Shown: piece by piece, positions 1 to 12,700 of the stretch
Layout of the letters: every line of letters begins with the position of its first letter
Position numbering within the stretch: position 1 is the stretch's first letter
NCBI GenBank assembly: GCA_008360955.1
Contig: LUCM01009116.1
Coordinates: 200,570 to 264,569 of the forward strand
Direction: 5' to 3'
Length of the DNA stretch: 64,000 bases
Source: Fasciolopsis buskii
Taxonomy: Eukaryota > Platyhelminthes > Trematoda > Plagiorchiida > Fasciolidae
Made by a program: the position numbers and the translations under genes
Notes under the pieces: generated by a model
Databases searched by the model: none
Told to the model about the DNA's origin: nothing
The model's input: only the letters and a program-made list of their open reading frames with translations

Positions 1-1640
1 CTGAATGATTTGAGGAGCCTCGTGGTTTCTTGATCCAGAACTTCAGTTTCACCTAGATCGAACTTTTGCCTTTCTTGGTCCAATTGGTCAGATGTGAGGG
101 ATAATGGATCATATCTTCTTGTAACCAACTTGTGTTCGTGCGTTCGAGTGAATACTTTCCTGCCGGTTTGACCGATGCAATATCGCAGTTTAGGCACTTG
201 ACTTTGCATACGACGTCTGTTCTTCCGCAGTTTCGTGTTGCTCTTTAGGTTTTGGTGCAATTCTTCTCATAATTTTGGAAGCCTACAAGAAGCTCTGATT
301 CCTGGGGTTGGAATACTTTTAGTTATTTCTTAGTTTATGCTAAAATGATTTTTCCGTTTGATTCATTCCTTTGACCTTCTTCATCCTATGCATAATTCTC
401 CTTAAGAAATTCCTTGAATATCTGTTCCGCTGGAACATCTTGAAAAGTTCACTTTCCTTTTGTTTTCTCAGTCCTGGTTTGGCGCAGTGAGTTTTGATCT
501 CGTGAATAACGTTCAGATACACGGTTTTTTAATGGTTATTCGGATGATTGCTGTGAAAGCTTAATATCTGGTCCGCATGTTGGTTTGCAATAATTTGTTG
601 TTTCCAATGTTATTGATCATTCCTTCGACCAATATGTCAATAACGGCCAGTTTTCCATGTTTTTATCATTCCATAGTGAATTTGATGTCATTGAAGATGT
701 TGACTATTTTATATCTCTTTAGTATGCGAGCTTGTGATAATGATGATGGTGTCATCGGTATATCTGATGTAGGGTTTTGATGGAATTCTTGGTAGTCCAG
801 TCTTTTCCAGAGTTTGCATCACGGCTTCAACGAGAAGTCCGGGAATGGGTGATCCCACCGGTGTTCCTTTGATTTTTTCATGCACGTCATCATTGAATTT
901 GAGGCTCGTATATGCACAAGTCCAGTTGTTCGTAAATCTTATAAGTTTCAATTTGGTTTGCACGGTAAGAATTCCTGCAGAAGTTCTCTGGCTTCATCCT
1001 TTGCTAGCTCTCGATCAACTGTAGTGAGGACGTCGGTGACGTCAAACCGAATCACTGCTCGCCTTCTTCCACAGTTGTTTGTCAGCTTTTCTAAGCACTG
1101 CTGGGCGTTGGTGACGTAACGGTTTCAGATGTCTCCATAGGTCTTCCGTCAATTTTATGTTGGAGTTCCAGGCAGAGAGACAATGGGTCTGAATGGGGAA
1201 CCTTCTTCGTGTATCTTCAGTAGTCGGCAGAGTTGTAAAGTGCTTGGAGCCCCAACTCTCATTTTCCGGCATCCCACTTCCGTGATCCTTTGCATGTCTT
1301 GTAACTTTTTTGGGTTTGGTCAATTTTATTTCCCAATTTTGCAGTTAGGTTAGGGCCGAGTTAACCATAGGTGGTGATGTCGTTTAGTGGTTTATTTTGC
1401 CTTCTCAGTGCACTCGGTCTTGTCCAGGACGACCGTTGTTCTTCCTTTGTCAGCCTGTAGAATGACTTTGCCCTTATATTTCTTCAAAGTTTGTAGTTTT
1501 GTTTTCTGCGTCATAGAGGGCCTTGAATGTAATTGTGTGGAGTATGTTAGGTCGCGTGTAACTTCCTCCACTTGAATGGGTACTTTAGTTCAGCAGGATA
1601 TTCTTTCATCATCCCATTTGAGGTTAAACTTTCTTTTGAG
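1..1640 (-). mobile_element. Penelope-like retroelement fragment (reverse transcriptase plus GIY-YIG), frameshifted
   Basis: Read on the - strand from about 1640 down to 1, pieces in different frames follow the order of a Penelope-like element. They are: VILQADKGRTTVVLDKTE (about 1400-1480), the upstream RT region (about 1080-1250), RFDVTDVLTTVD (RT motif A, about 1010-1045), IKGTPVGSPI (about 850-875), RYTDDTIIII (catalytic motif, Y-x-D-D, about 740-765), a stretch resembling the region after the RT (340-522), then a GIY-YIG-like part CIGQTGRKVFTRTHEH (about 130-180). The frame changes several times and stops intervene, so it is inactive. The 3' end of the element lies beyond the window start. 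Penelope-like elements are common in flatworms. Confidence 0.8.
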
Positions 1641-3421
1641 TAAATTATGCTCAGCAGTACATGCTGGGTGATTATTCGCCCATGTTTGGTTTCTGGTTTC
1701 TCATGAGACATTCGTAGGTTTCCCTAACTTCTCAGATGATGATGATCTTTTTCTCATTTGGCAACTGCTAACGAATATCCATATGCCATTTTCCATTTTT
1801 CAGTGGTATAACTACCAATTATCTGTTCGCAGATATGCTGAACTTCTGCCATTATATTTCTTTACTTATTCGAGCGATTATGTGTACAAATGTTCAACAT
1901 GCGTGCCATGCGGTTTCTATTTACCTTTTTTATGTCTGTGGATGATTAATTAGCGGCCTATAGTTTACAATTCTGCGTAAGATATTTTTCTCTTGGACGT
2001 TCGTGGAGGAGAAATAACTGTTCTCGGGTTGAAGCCTGTCGGCAGATAAACATCTCCCAATGGCAAAAATATCTGAGCCTTTCACGCCCAAATTTGGCCT
2101 CAATGGTTTTGAAAACCTGTGCTGGTCCTAGCTTAGACTGTGGGTTTTTGTGTGGTCCTAATTGCTGGCAATGAATGACGTTTAGACGGCAAATATTTCA
2201 ACACCCAAACTTTATGGTCATCGATTGCTGTAAAATGTTCTACAGATGGCGAGTGAACCTTGAGAGTGGATAGTGGCCCATTTTAGAATAGACTGTAGGC
2301 ATATAGGTCGGGTCTTTGGGTGTAGCCTCGAATATACATATATATGCATCTTACCAACGGAGAAACATGTAAACCGTACTGTAGAAGGGTGATATAGGGG
2401 ATAAAGTAATGAACCGTAACAAAACGACAGTTTTTTTGAGTGTTACCTGAAACATTGTTAGAGGTTTGATTACTTTTCGTATTATTTTTAAGGGAAATGA
2501 ATTCTACAGCAGGCCACACAGCATTCGCACCACAGAATTCGGTCCTGAGCGATATCTCTCAGCCTATTAAACCAACAACCATCTTTATCTGTAAGGTCTC
2601 AATTAGGAGGGCGGAATCTGGCGATTCATTGTGGCAGAATCATTAACTCCGTCCTTTGCACTGAACGGAGCATTTCATATTATATTTTACATTACAAAGT
2701 GGTTACATCAATCGCGCTCAAGAATTACCCCAACATTGTTGATAAATAATACTTCTTACGTTGCTAAGTCTACCATGTACGTGAAAGCCCCGGAAGAACA
2801 AGCTGCCTAAAGTGTAGCCCCCAGGCGAACGTTCGACCGCGGCGTAGCGACCAAATGGACTCAGTCCAAAACAATGGAATGTCCGAATTCCTACAGTACT
2901 ATTTGCAATAAAATAATCAATGTGCAACCTTCTTCATATTCTTTTCGAGCCCTTGCACTCCAAGTTCTGCTGACGAACCGAGTCATCGACAAAGAGCGTC
3001 AAACAAATCTAACCACGAACAAGCTCACACTCGTAGCAATGATGAGAGTTCGGTTCATGGCAACCGATAGAAACAAGCTGAGTCACTAAAACAACAGTGA
3101 ATATGGGCTCTAATAAGGGTAGGTGGTTAAAAGTTAGTGGTGCATGTGGTAGATTTCTACTCACATTTGTTTACAATAAGTAAACAGAAATTTGATAACA
3201 AGGAAGCACATGCGAACAGCATTCCTTGAGGTTTCGATCTATATTCTTTTAATTAGTTCTGTCCACTAATCTCGTAGCAAATCACATCGCTTGAGAAAGA
3301 AGCAATGAGTATCAATTTAACTATTAGTATTTCCTATTCCTGCAGCCCATCTCACCCTACGAATTTTCCAATCTTGCACAAAGAAAGTGAGTGTGACTGC
3401 TTTTTCTTCTGTTTCCTGCAG
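1641..3421. other. Region upstream of calpain, no gene recognised
   Basis: Only short unconvincing frames on both strands. It should hold the calpain promoter and any 5' UTR exons, but no TATA box or upstream exon could be supported by eye. The last 100 bases end in two pyrimidine-rich tracts with CAG, near 3343 and at 3421, both possible acceptors. Confidence 0.4.
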
Positions 3422-3709
3422 GCACCTTGCCACCGATCCAGCTCACCTTTCGTTGGCTCGCCGCCTCGAATGGACCACGAGACACCTCGAGGTTTCATGC
3501 GTAGACAGCGGATCACGCAAACAGTACTACTAAGTCCTGTGCACAAATCGATCTCGTTGGAAGATAGTCGCGATTGGTATGCACGTGAAGTGCAAGAACA
3601 GTTATCCCGCGGCGAGTTGTTTAATGACCCGTTCATGCCAGCTGCAGATAGTACGATCAAGAAAAGTTTCACATCTCAAAATTCTCAATACGAATGGCTT
3701 CGACCTCAT
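3422..3709 (+). CDS. CAPN: Calpain exon 1 (N-terminal part; coding from Met at 3470)
   Basis: A polypyrimidine stretch followed by CAG at 3419-3421 marks an acceptor, so 3422-3469 is 5' UTR, or coding if an upstream exon exists. From 3470 the exon encodes 80 residues, including DPFMPAADSTI and YEWLRPH. These match the calpain pattern of a conserved acidic/Pro stretch before the protease core (family usual: F-x-D-P-x-F-P and E-W-x-R-P). It ends in phase 0 at GTAAGT. An in-frame ATG at 3305 lies before the acceptor and would read through the pyrimidine tract, so it is less likely. The acceptor could serve cis- or trans-splicing. Confidence 0.85.
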
Positions 3710-6700
3710 GTAAGTAAAAAGTTGCGAATGAGTCAGATTTCCGTCACCAAATGCTTATGAATACCTGACTGAACTATCCGTTTTGACTATCCGTGGTAAA
3801 TAAGTCTATAACTGAAAATAAATTGTCTTACTGTGTGTGTATTTACCTTTGACCCAATGAAATACAAATACCTAAGGTCTAGATTCAGCTGTTCACCCCG
3901 ATTGACAGAGAATTTAAGTGACAGTCATGATAAAACGAGTCTAAATGACCTTCATGCCATTATAAAGCCTCATACATACCTTGACCTACTCACACTTGAA
4001 AAATTTTTAAATCATGAAGTGTTTATTCGACTTCTTCCTAGAATCAAGAATCCGTCTTAACGAATTATGGGGAACATTCGGACACTGCATCAATTAGGAT
4101 GACTGCATAATCATTATGCCGCCATAAGTACAACACATTACCGTAGAAAAATACCGTGCAATTAAGAGCATCACATCAGCACGGCAGTCTACTGAAATAC
4201 CGTTAGGACTTTCCTTTCGTAGTCGCAAAATATGCCAAATAACAGACAATTAAAGCGGCACAAAATGATTGGATAAAAAGTTTCTCATCGTTCACTTCGC
4301 TACAAAGTACATGGTGTAAGCGTTGAATGGTGAAAAATAGTGTGACCTAGGTTACGCAAAAGAACGTGCGCACTGTGCACTAGACAAACCGAGAACATCT
4401 GTAGCTCTTTTTAACGCTTCAAGCACCTTCAAAAGGTAAGGCTTTGTTGCAAGACTAGAGGGCAGTGGTTTCCAGATTGGTACTGAATGGAGAAGAACCA
4501 AATGTAGTTGACCTTTTCGGTTACCTCGGTGGCTGTTTGACTAAGTGTTAGCACGGTAGTAGAATTTTGATAATCATTGTCTGCATAGAATCGCTAGCAT
4601 TAGGTGAAGCGATAAAATGAGTAACTAGTAGCTTCGGAATAAAGTGTTAGGCACGGGATCAGAGAACATTATATCACAGAGTTTGAAGCTTCATAGACTT
4701 CGTTTATATGGCTACTTGTTGCGTAAGAGCAACACTCGTCTAAGATGCCACGTCCTATTTTGCATTCTTCCCACGGAGTGGAAGAAGCCATTTTGAAGTT
4801 ACCGGGTTACGTGGCATTGTGGATCGACAAAATGTACGGCAAAATTTGATGAAACAAGTGTTTCACGTCTTCATGATTAAGGTCCGAAACACCGTCAACT
4901 ATCCGGCTAAAGACCTTGAAGGATGCGGTGGCAAGCCGTGATCACTGGGAATCCTGTTTTCAATTTCAGTGGAATATAAATGATTAAAAATGTTTATACA
5001 GTTAGACTTCATTCAGTATTTTGACTACTACGACCTTATCCTTTTACGCTCTTGAAGGTAGATTCCCTATCCACCCGACATATTCGTTCTTTCTATGGCA
5101 ATGTGTTGCAGAATGAAGAAGGCAGCCATTGAGCAGTCTTGTCTTGCTGTTTTATGCTGGACGAAGACGATGCATGCTGTTGATAAGATACATTTGAGTT
5201 TATAACGAGTTTAATCTCATCGGTAAGCAATGGCCTGTGGTACATAGGGTCTGGTCGAGTGTGCAGCCATACTTTCTGAATCTTTTAAATCGAAGTCCTC
5301 CTTTATATTCAAGCCTTTGTGAGTCAAATTGAATTGCGCTCTCAAATTTGTATGAATAACGGATATGTAGCTTGTGATTGATTTATCAGCTCTCTCACTT
5401 GTACATGCCAAGTAGTTTTAGTTGGTAGTAAGGAACAACGCGTTTGCCATTGCTGTCTCACGATGTCGATTATCTCTGGTAATACGTTGTTAGGCTGGGA
5501 TATGCCAATTCCGGGAATATGGTGTATGCCTTTTCCCGCGCTATTTCGTTCTTGTTTACCTTCGTTTGAGAATGGCCTTATATGACTAGATGAGTAACTC
5601 AATAGTGGTCGTTTAGCCCATCATAACTGATTCAAATCAATAAAGCCAGAAATGCCTGCTACTACCAATATTCTTCTGCTGTTCCTCATTCTTTATCAAC
5701 AAGTTATTTTTTCTCCTTTGAGCTAATCCTGTTTACGTTTAATGTACCGTCACGTAGCAGATGGCGGTTTTAAACTTCAGGGAGGGAGTTCTGGCTTTCC
5801 TACTTGGGTACTTGATTTATCCACAGCTCCTTGCCATAAGCAATTGAAACATTATATTTAACTAGGTCCATTTACTTCTTATTCTGAGTCAACACATTAG
5901 TGAACAACAAGCAGTATTTTCCAAAATCGCTTTTTAGGAACGATCCACTTTGTTCAGTAGTTCAGGCCTATTATTTCGACAAAATGCCAGGACGAATTCG
6001 CTCAGCGTTGAAGAGACGGGCCTTCGCAACATGGCTGCATCAGCGAATAATACACTCATCATATAACACTCGTCATCCCTTCTGTGCGATTGGCAAAATG
6101 CTAGTTTATCTTACTAGATTATGGCCAGAAATTACCACTCAGTTATCATTGGCAACATTTTTACAATTTTCATCTTTTTACGACTATTTGGTTTAGCATT
6201 TCGGATAGAGATAAACTAAATTTGTTGAAATACAGGATATCTTTTGCAGCACAGAATAAGTGATGCTTCATTCCTTATCTGTTGTGCTAGACTGCACAAG
6301 ATAGAAAAGCAAACAGTAAAACTACTCAACCAATGTGGTCAATCAATGCTGAGGCTTTAAAGTTTGATGCAACTTAACTTTTATAGCATTAATTATGGTA
6401 ATGTAAACCTCAGTGCATAGCCAAGATGTCTCTCGTTATAAATTAAGAGAACCTTGCAAGCAACTGTCGATGTATAAACGTACTATTAAGACATAACAGT
6501 TAGGAGTTCATAGTGCTGATCGTGAATATGAGGTTCATGATTATTTCAAATAATGCTTGTTTTCATGCTTTGAAACTGGACCGAAAAAGAAAGTTATTCG
6601 TAAATTCTGTCAAATACCGAAGATTGGGCCCCAAGAGTTAAGTAAGCCGACAAAAATTAGAGAGTCATTTTCTCGGTTCAGATTCTGCAGTGCCTTCCGC

Positions 6701-9700
6701 TTGAATAGTGAGAACATCGAAATACCTATGGGCAGTCCGTCAAGTCGCAAAGTTGTTGCTATTTTATTATCATTTGACGCCATTTGATCATGCAGAGACG
6801 TATGCAACGTTTGATTCTCGGTGTATATCCTTGCGAAAAAATATTATTTCACCTAAGCGAAATCAACTTCGGAGATAAAATGCGGCATTTGACTCAAGTC
6901 TCATTCTTCAACCATCAGCACCGTCATGTACATCTGCTAAACTTCATTTATTCGCAGTATTTTGATTTATACCTAGAACAGAAGAATGTAGATTCATTTA
7001 ATTCTTTCCAGAAAGAATGCTGGATAATTTTGAATAAATGGAAGATCGGAATTACCTAAACTGTAGGAGGGACCAAGAACATCCTAATCGGACTCTTAGA
7101 CTCAATAGTCTGATTCACAGTTTAAGGAAACGTCCATTAAACTCGAGCAAATGCTCAAGTCATTCTTGGAAGAGGTTATTCCCCTCATAATCGTTCGTTC
7201 ACCGTTTTGACCTCGATGGTGTGGAGACTAAAGCTCTTCCGTTGGGTCAAGTTCATCACAATGGAACAAATGGAACGATAGGGAGGGACAATCTTTGGGA
7301 TGGGATTTTCATTTTAAATATTCGACTGCTGCTCATTGAACTAGGGGGACTTCGTTTGCCGCAACCAGAAATTCCAAGTGGTGCCTTTGTGAGTTCGAAT
7401 TTTTTTTGATTATCTGACTGTTTTACCATATTTGCTGAAATGATTTATCTATGGGTTCAAAAATCATTCGTAAAGACCGTATACTACCTATAGGCCGAGT
7501 TTGCGATACTAGTCCTTGTCTGGCCTTAACCACTAGATATGGGAAGTAGGCATCCCAAACAGGGCAGCTTGCTTCGTTACAACCTGACTAATGGTAAGAC
7601 GACTAGGGTGCACCAGTATCTAGAAGTTGGTGCACTTTTTCGCCACTTGTATTATTCCAGAAGAGTGGTAATGACATTAGTGCAGACACTGAGTTAAAGT
7701 AAGTTCAGGTGGTTGGGACACGTTTTGTACATGCCCACAGAACGACCACCCCTTATATGCTGTTCTCCGAGGCAGGTAATGGTTGGAGGATGGCTCGAGG
7801 TGGACAGTCGACAACATGGGCAAAAGGAGGGAAACTTTAATTATTGGACTCGCTGGTGTAGGTACAGTGAGACAATCCGGTTGAGGTCCACGAGATCCTC
7901 CGAATCTATGCTCGGAGACGATAGGTGATATGGCTCTGTGACTCTGTTAGTGGCAGTCTTGCATTCGAAACCTCTCTTCTTCAGTGGAATTCTTCAACTT
8001 ACTATTTTGCAGTCGCAATTCACCATTTTCTCTCCCTTTTTTCTCTGAATAGGTGGCGCAATGAGGTAGCAGCAGAAATCAGGGCACGTTGGTGCAGGGT
8101 TAATGATTGAACAAAACTGGACTGAGTGTAATGTGTCGCATATTTTTGTCGTTATCCCTTGTATCTTAACAGATACGCTAAAACCGAACCTCACGGTCAC
8201 TGACTCCACTTTAAGCTTGAGCATTTTGAGCCCGTAACCTAATTCGATTCAATATCTTAGAATTTGGAGCGCTGGTCCCTGATTTCCATTTGTGAAATCT
8301 TAGTCTCGCTATTTTATAAAATATATCTTCGCGTCAAGGCCTCAAAAGGTGCCCCTAAGCAATGGCCCTTGAAACAACTGCTCCTAAACAATTGGTCGTA
8401 CTTGTTACCAAGAATTTTTTGACAGAGTTAAATGTGACACTGTGGTGACCAAAGTGACATTAGAGGAAGTAGAAGTCTACTAGACTAACTAAGCTGTTAA
8501 TGCGCGACAGATTCATCGCCTCAGTAAATTCAGATCGGCTGAATCCTGTTGATCGGCTACGATAACGTTAGGACTTCTACGATCCTGAAGCAGAGCTGTC
8601 AACAATTAATCGTTATCTTTTCTTTAAAACGACCCAAATTTACAAGGAATGAAGATATCACATGCTGGAAGTCGTCTGTGGTATGTTTTAAGAAGGCGGG
8701 TGCATAAACTGGTAGTGTTTCGGTCAGCTGAATGGTTGTTGCGCTTGCGGCAACATGTCACAGACGTCCGCCATGAGTCACATGAAATGGCTGATCTTCG
8801 TCCATTTTGCTTTTCACTCCATTCAATCCTGTCGATTTCGCCAAAATTGCTTGGTGAACATTTCTAAAATTTTATTCACTATCAGTTGCAAGTAGGGGGT
8901 TGGAATTATATTTGAGCTTTTTAATATCATTATCAAAATATTAGTAAAATTTTTTTACTGTAAGTGATAAAGTAGGAGAATAGCTTTATATTCGAGGTTA
9001 GAGTTGCTAAATATGCTTTATGTATGAATGGGCTCTGTCATTTGAAATAATCGAAATTGCTGCCCGAATGTTTCTGTACTGAAGTCTTCTATCCTATTTC
9101 TCTTTGAATTTACCATTTTGGGACAAATGAATACCATTTTGCTGTTCGAGATCCCCAGTTTTTCACACGGTCAAACATTACCTGCATAGCTTTTACTTAG
9201 TCTCGCCACAGTCGATGAACTTACAAGCGCTGAAACAAATATTTGACCTGTGGCATACCATAGGTTCGACCAAGGACGTAAGACAGTGTGTAATTACTCC
9301 ACGAATAATCTTATAAGCTATCAGGGTACCAGACATTGCAAATTCAGATTCTGGCGCCACAGGCTGAAAGTTCTATACCGTTTACCAGCTACAGTCCATC
9401 GATTTGCCATGAGACGGAGTTCTCAATTTGCGTCACAGATTTCTCATAACAGAAATGTGAATTAGGGAAGAAACCAAAATTAATATACTGATACAATGCA
9501 CTCGTCTCGTCTTCCCGGCCTTGCGGTTGTTTACGATTGCTTACCGGAATTCTCCACTGATGCGAATCACTTTGTTGACGCCCGGGGTACTTTCCAATCG
9601 ATCTCTCGAGTCACAGCAGTACCACTCAAGCTGTCAGATATTTTGCTGTTGTATGGCGCACGGACAATCTCAATCATGTATAGCGGCTCTCAGCGGACAA

Positions 9701-12700
9701 TCCATAAAATCAGATGGGGAAAAATCGTCCATTTATGGACATCAATGCAAGTGCCTTCTTGGCCAGCACAAAATTCAGCTGTACTCGTCTGTTTTATTTG
9801 CTTGTCTGTTACATACGGTAAATAAATTGAAATGATCCAAATGTCATTGTACGTAACAAACCTTTTATAGTACGGTGTCACGGTATTCAACATGTTTGTA
9901 TAATTTGTTCTTTATTAATTATGAATTTCACCATTCGAATTGCCCTACAGTTAGCTTGTGCATGGACCAAACGTCTGGGCCATGGAAAGTAATCAGACAA
10001 CTCCGAACCATTCATCCTTGGATAGGGCCATGGAAGTGGCAGCTGGTACTACTATCTATATTTATTAAGAAGTCATATCTCAGTGCCGCGTTCCTTTACA
10101 CAAATTCTTTCAAACATTTCGCATTTTCTTATTCAGCATCTGACTTCCAAACCCAAATTTATCATTGACGGAATTAGTCGCTTCGACATTCGACAGGGTG
10201 AAATCGGTAAGTAACTTCCGCGATTTTGTTCACCACACATGCTCTAAGAAAAGAATCTTAGCCTGGAGATGATAATGTCCAATAGCAGAACCATATGCGA
10301 ATATGCTCTTTGAATCTCATTTTAAGTGTAGTGATGAAGTGTCAAAGCACTTATTTCTGTGCATAGAAAGCGAACGATGCATGATGAGTCGGAAAGGTAC
10401 GACATAATACAATAATTGGCGCCATAATTATCCATTCACTTTTTATTGAGTGCGTCTACCAGAAACGAAGGACGAATTTACAGTTTTGTCTACAGAATCC
10501 CTTTATGCCGTCGGTTTGACTGTCATCCGGGACCACAATGTTTTACACTTAGGTCCTATAACCTTTGTCTGACCTTACGAAACATATTGAAAATACAGTA
10601 AATAATTTGCAGATTAGAAATATTTCTACAAAATTTTTAAACTTTCTTCAAGTTAACCGGTTTTCTCTCCTGAATATGCCGGAGAGATGACAGACATCAA
10701 AAGCACTACGTGCTTTGTTCGTCCTTACGTCTAATTCCTCATATAGATTGCGTGTTCATTTCATTATCCAGTGAACATTAAGCATTTTCCCCTCTTCCTG
10801 CGCGCTTTTGACTGATTTTGAAAATATTCAATATACAACGAAAATTTTTGGACCGTAACTGAATTTTTCCTCTTCATTTTCTGCCAATTAGTGTAATTCG
10901 TTAACCGATATTGTGGGTGGGACATCGTCGAACCAATCTGAAGTGTCCACATGTCTGTTTTTTTGTTTGAGCAGTCGTTCCTACACTGTTCCACCGTTAG
11001 ACGACAATCCAGACTGTATTTCCAATTGACTAACTGTTCTGTTCAGCATTTGAACCCCATTTCGGGCACATTGAATATACTATTCATTACTCGTAAATAG
11101 CATAAAGCTACATTATGGCGGTTGTGCTTTCCTCAAGTTCAATTTGTTGTCATTGTATTGTATTGTATTGTATTGTATTGTATTGTATTGTATTGTATTG
11201 TACAGACTTTGCGTCATGGCTCGTTACATTAATGCAAGCGAAAATTCCTTGAGGAAAAGTTGTGATTACAATAGTTATCGACCAAAGGTCAGACGAACGA
11301 TTTTGATTAAACCATCCTACGAAAGTCCTAGGTGTGTTCACAGCACCGAATGGTAGTTGTTATTGTCCAAGATAATGGTCTCGCATTGTTGTAATGATAT
11401 TAGCATCAATAATTAGCGGGATATTCAAAACAATGTCGTTGGGCAATGTATAAATAAAACTTAGAAAAAGAACTGTTTTCGAAAATCCAGAACCGAATAT
11501 TTACGGCGAGTGTAATGGTCAAATAGGAAACGATATTTGTTTCTTGCACCACTAATCCTGTAGCCTAAACTGCACCCAATACAGGAAAGACTTCCTGCAG
11601 CCAGAACCATATCAGTGGTGATTTGTTAAAATGAAGAGACAAAATGTGATGTCCAATTAACTTTGCATCTGTAACTGCAGTTCAGTCTACAGTTATTATC
11701 TTCTTCGCATACAAGCGAAAATCCAGCCTTGATTGTCTGGTCTAAGCATAATACGATAGTTTCTCCGGTGTCATCAAAAAAATTAGTAAGCTATCTGGGA
11801 CTTTAGTTTGATTGCTACGTGACTCCTTTTGTTAAACACTAAGGGATAAATTCATAGCTCGTTCGCATCTTAATATTTTGGTCATAAAACACTTGAGAAG
11901 AATAGTCGCTTTCATTTCAACTTCTGTGGGCCAGTACTAAGATATGCAAACACAATCAAAGGTAAGATAATTTCCGCAAATCGACGTTTGCCTACGTGAA
12001 GTATAAATAGAAAACTGTGTGCTGTTTAAAATGGAAAATTATTAAACAAGACTGGAACAAATGTTCCAGGAGAACTGGTACTCTACATTTGTTTGACCGC
12101 TCATAAGCATATCAACAACCGTCATTAACAAAATGCAACATTTGTCAAAATCTGCTTTTCAAGAATGACGGTGTGAGTGGGTTCTTAAACGTTGACCCAA
12201 ATGCGTCCAATGAACCGTCATACACCATTATTGCAATTGTCTTTCCACCTCTAGTAAATTGCCGGTCCCCCGGTTAGGCACGCATTTTCCCTGTAAGCCA
12301 GACTTCATCAGTTGTACTAACTTGTTTTTGAGTAATCTACCAACTACTCTAGAGAAACCGAACGCACAGATTAGTGAAACAGAAACCGGATACATTCCAT
12401 TGTGTATCACCGACCAAAGCCGAAGGTGATTCTGACTCCGCCTACTGATAGCAATGACCAGCCATCACCCACTTATTAGATGGGTATCCAGTTGAAGCAA
12501 ACAATTTTCAAGGGTTAGTTATTGTGGGTTATTAAAGCCAGAACATAAGAGACGGTTAGTTATTTCTAGATAACTCTAGAGTATCTCGAATCGTGCAGAC
12601 CATTTCTATCAAACGATAAAAATCAGAGCTGAGTAAGCATAGATCATTGAATATTTCATAATGATTGCTTTGTTTTGGTAGGAAGACGGATATTTTTAAC

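Noticed and set aside
7200..7409. Open frame with DLDGVE near 7210 considered as a calpain exon
   Set aside because: It does not match the family, and exon 2 at 10137 fills the required position and phase exactly.
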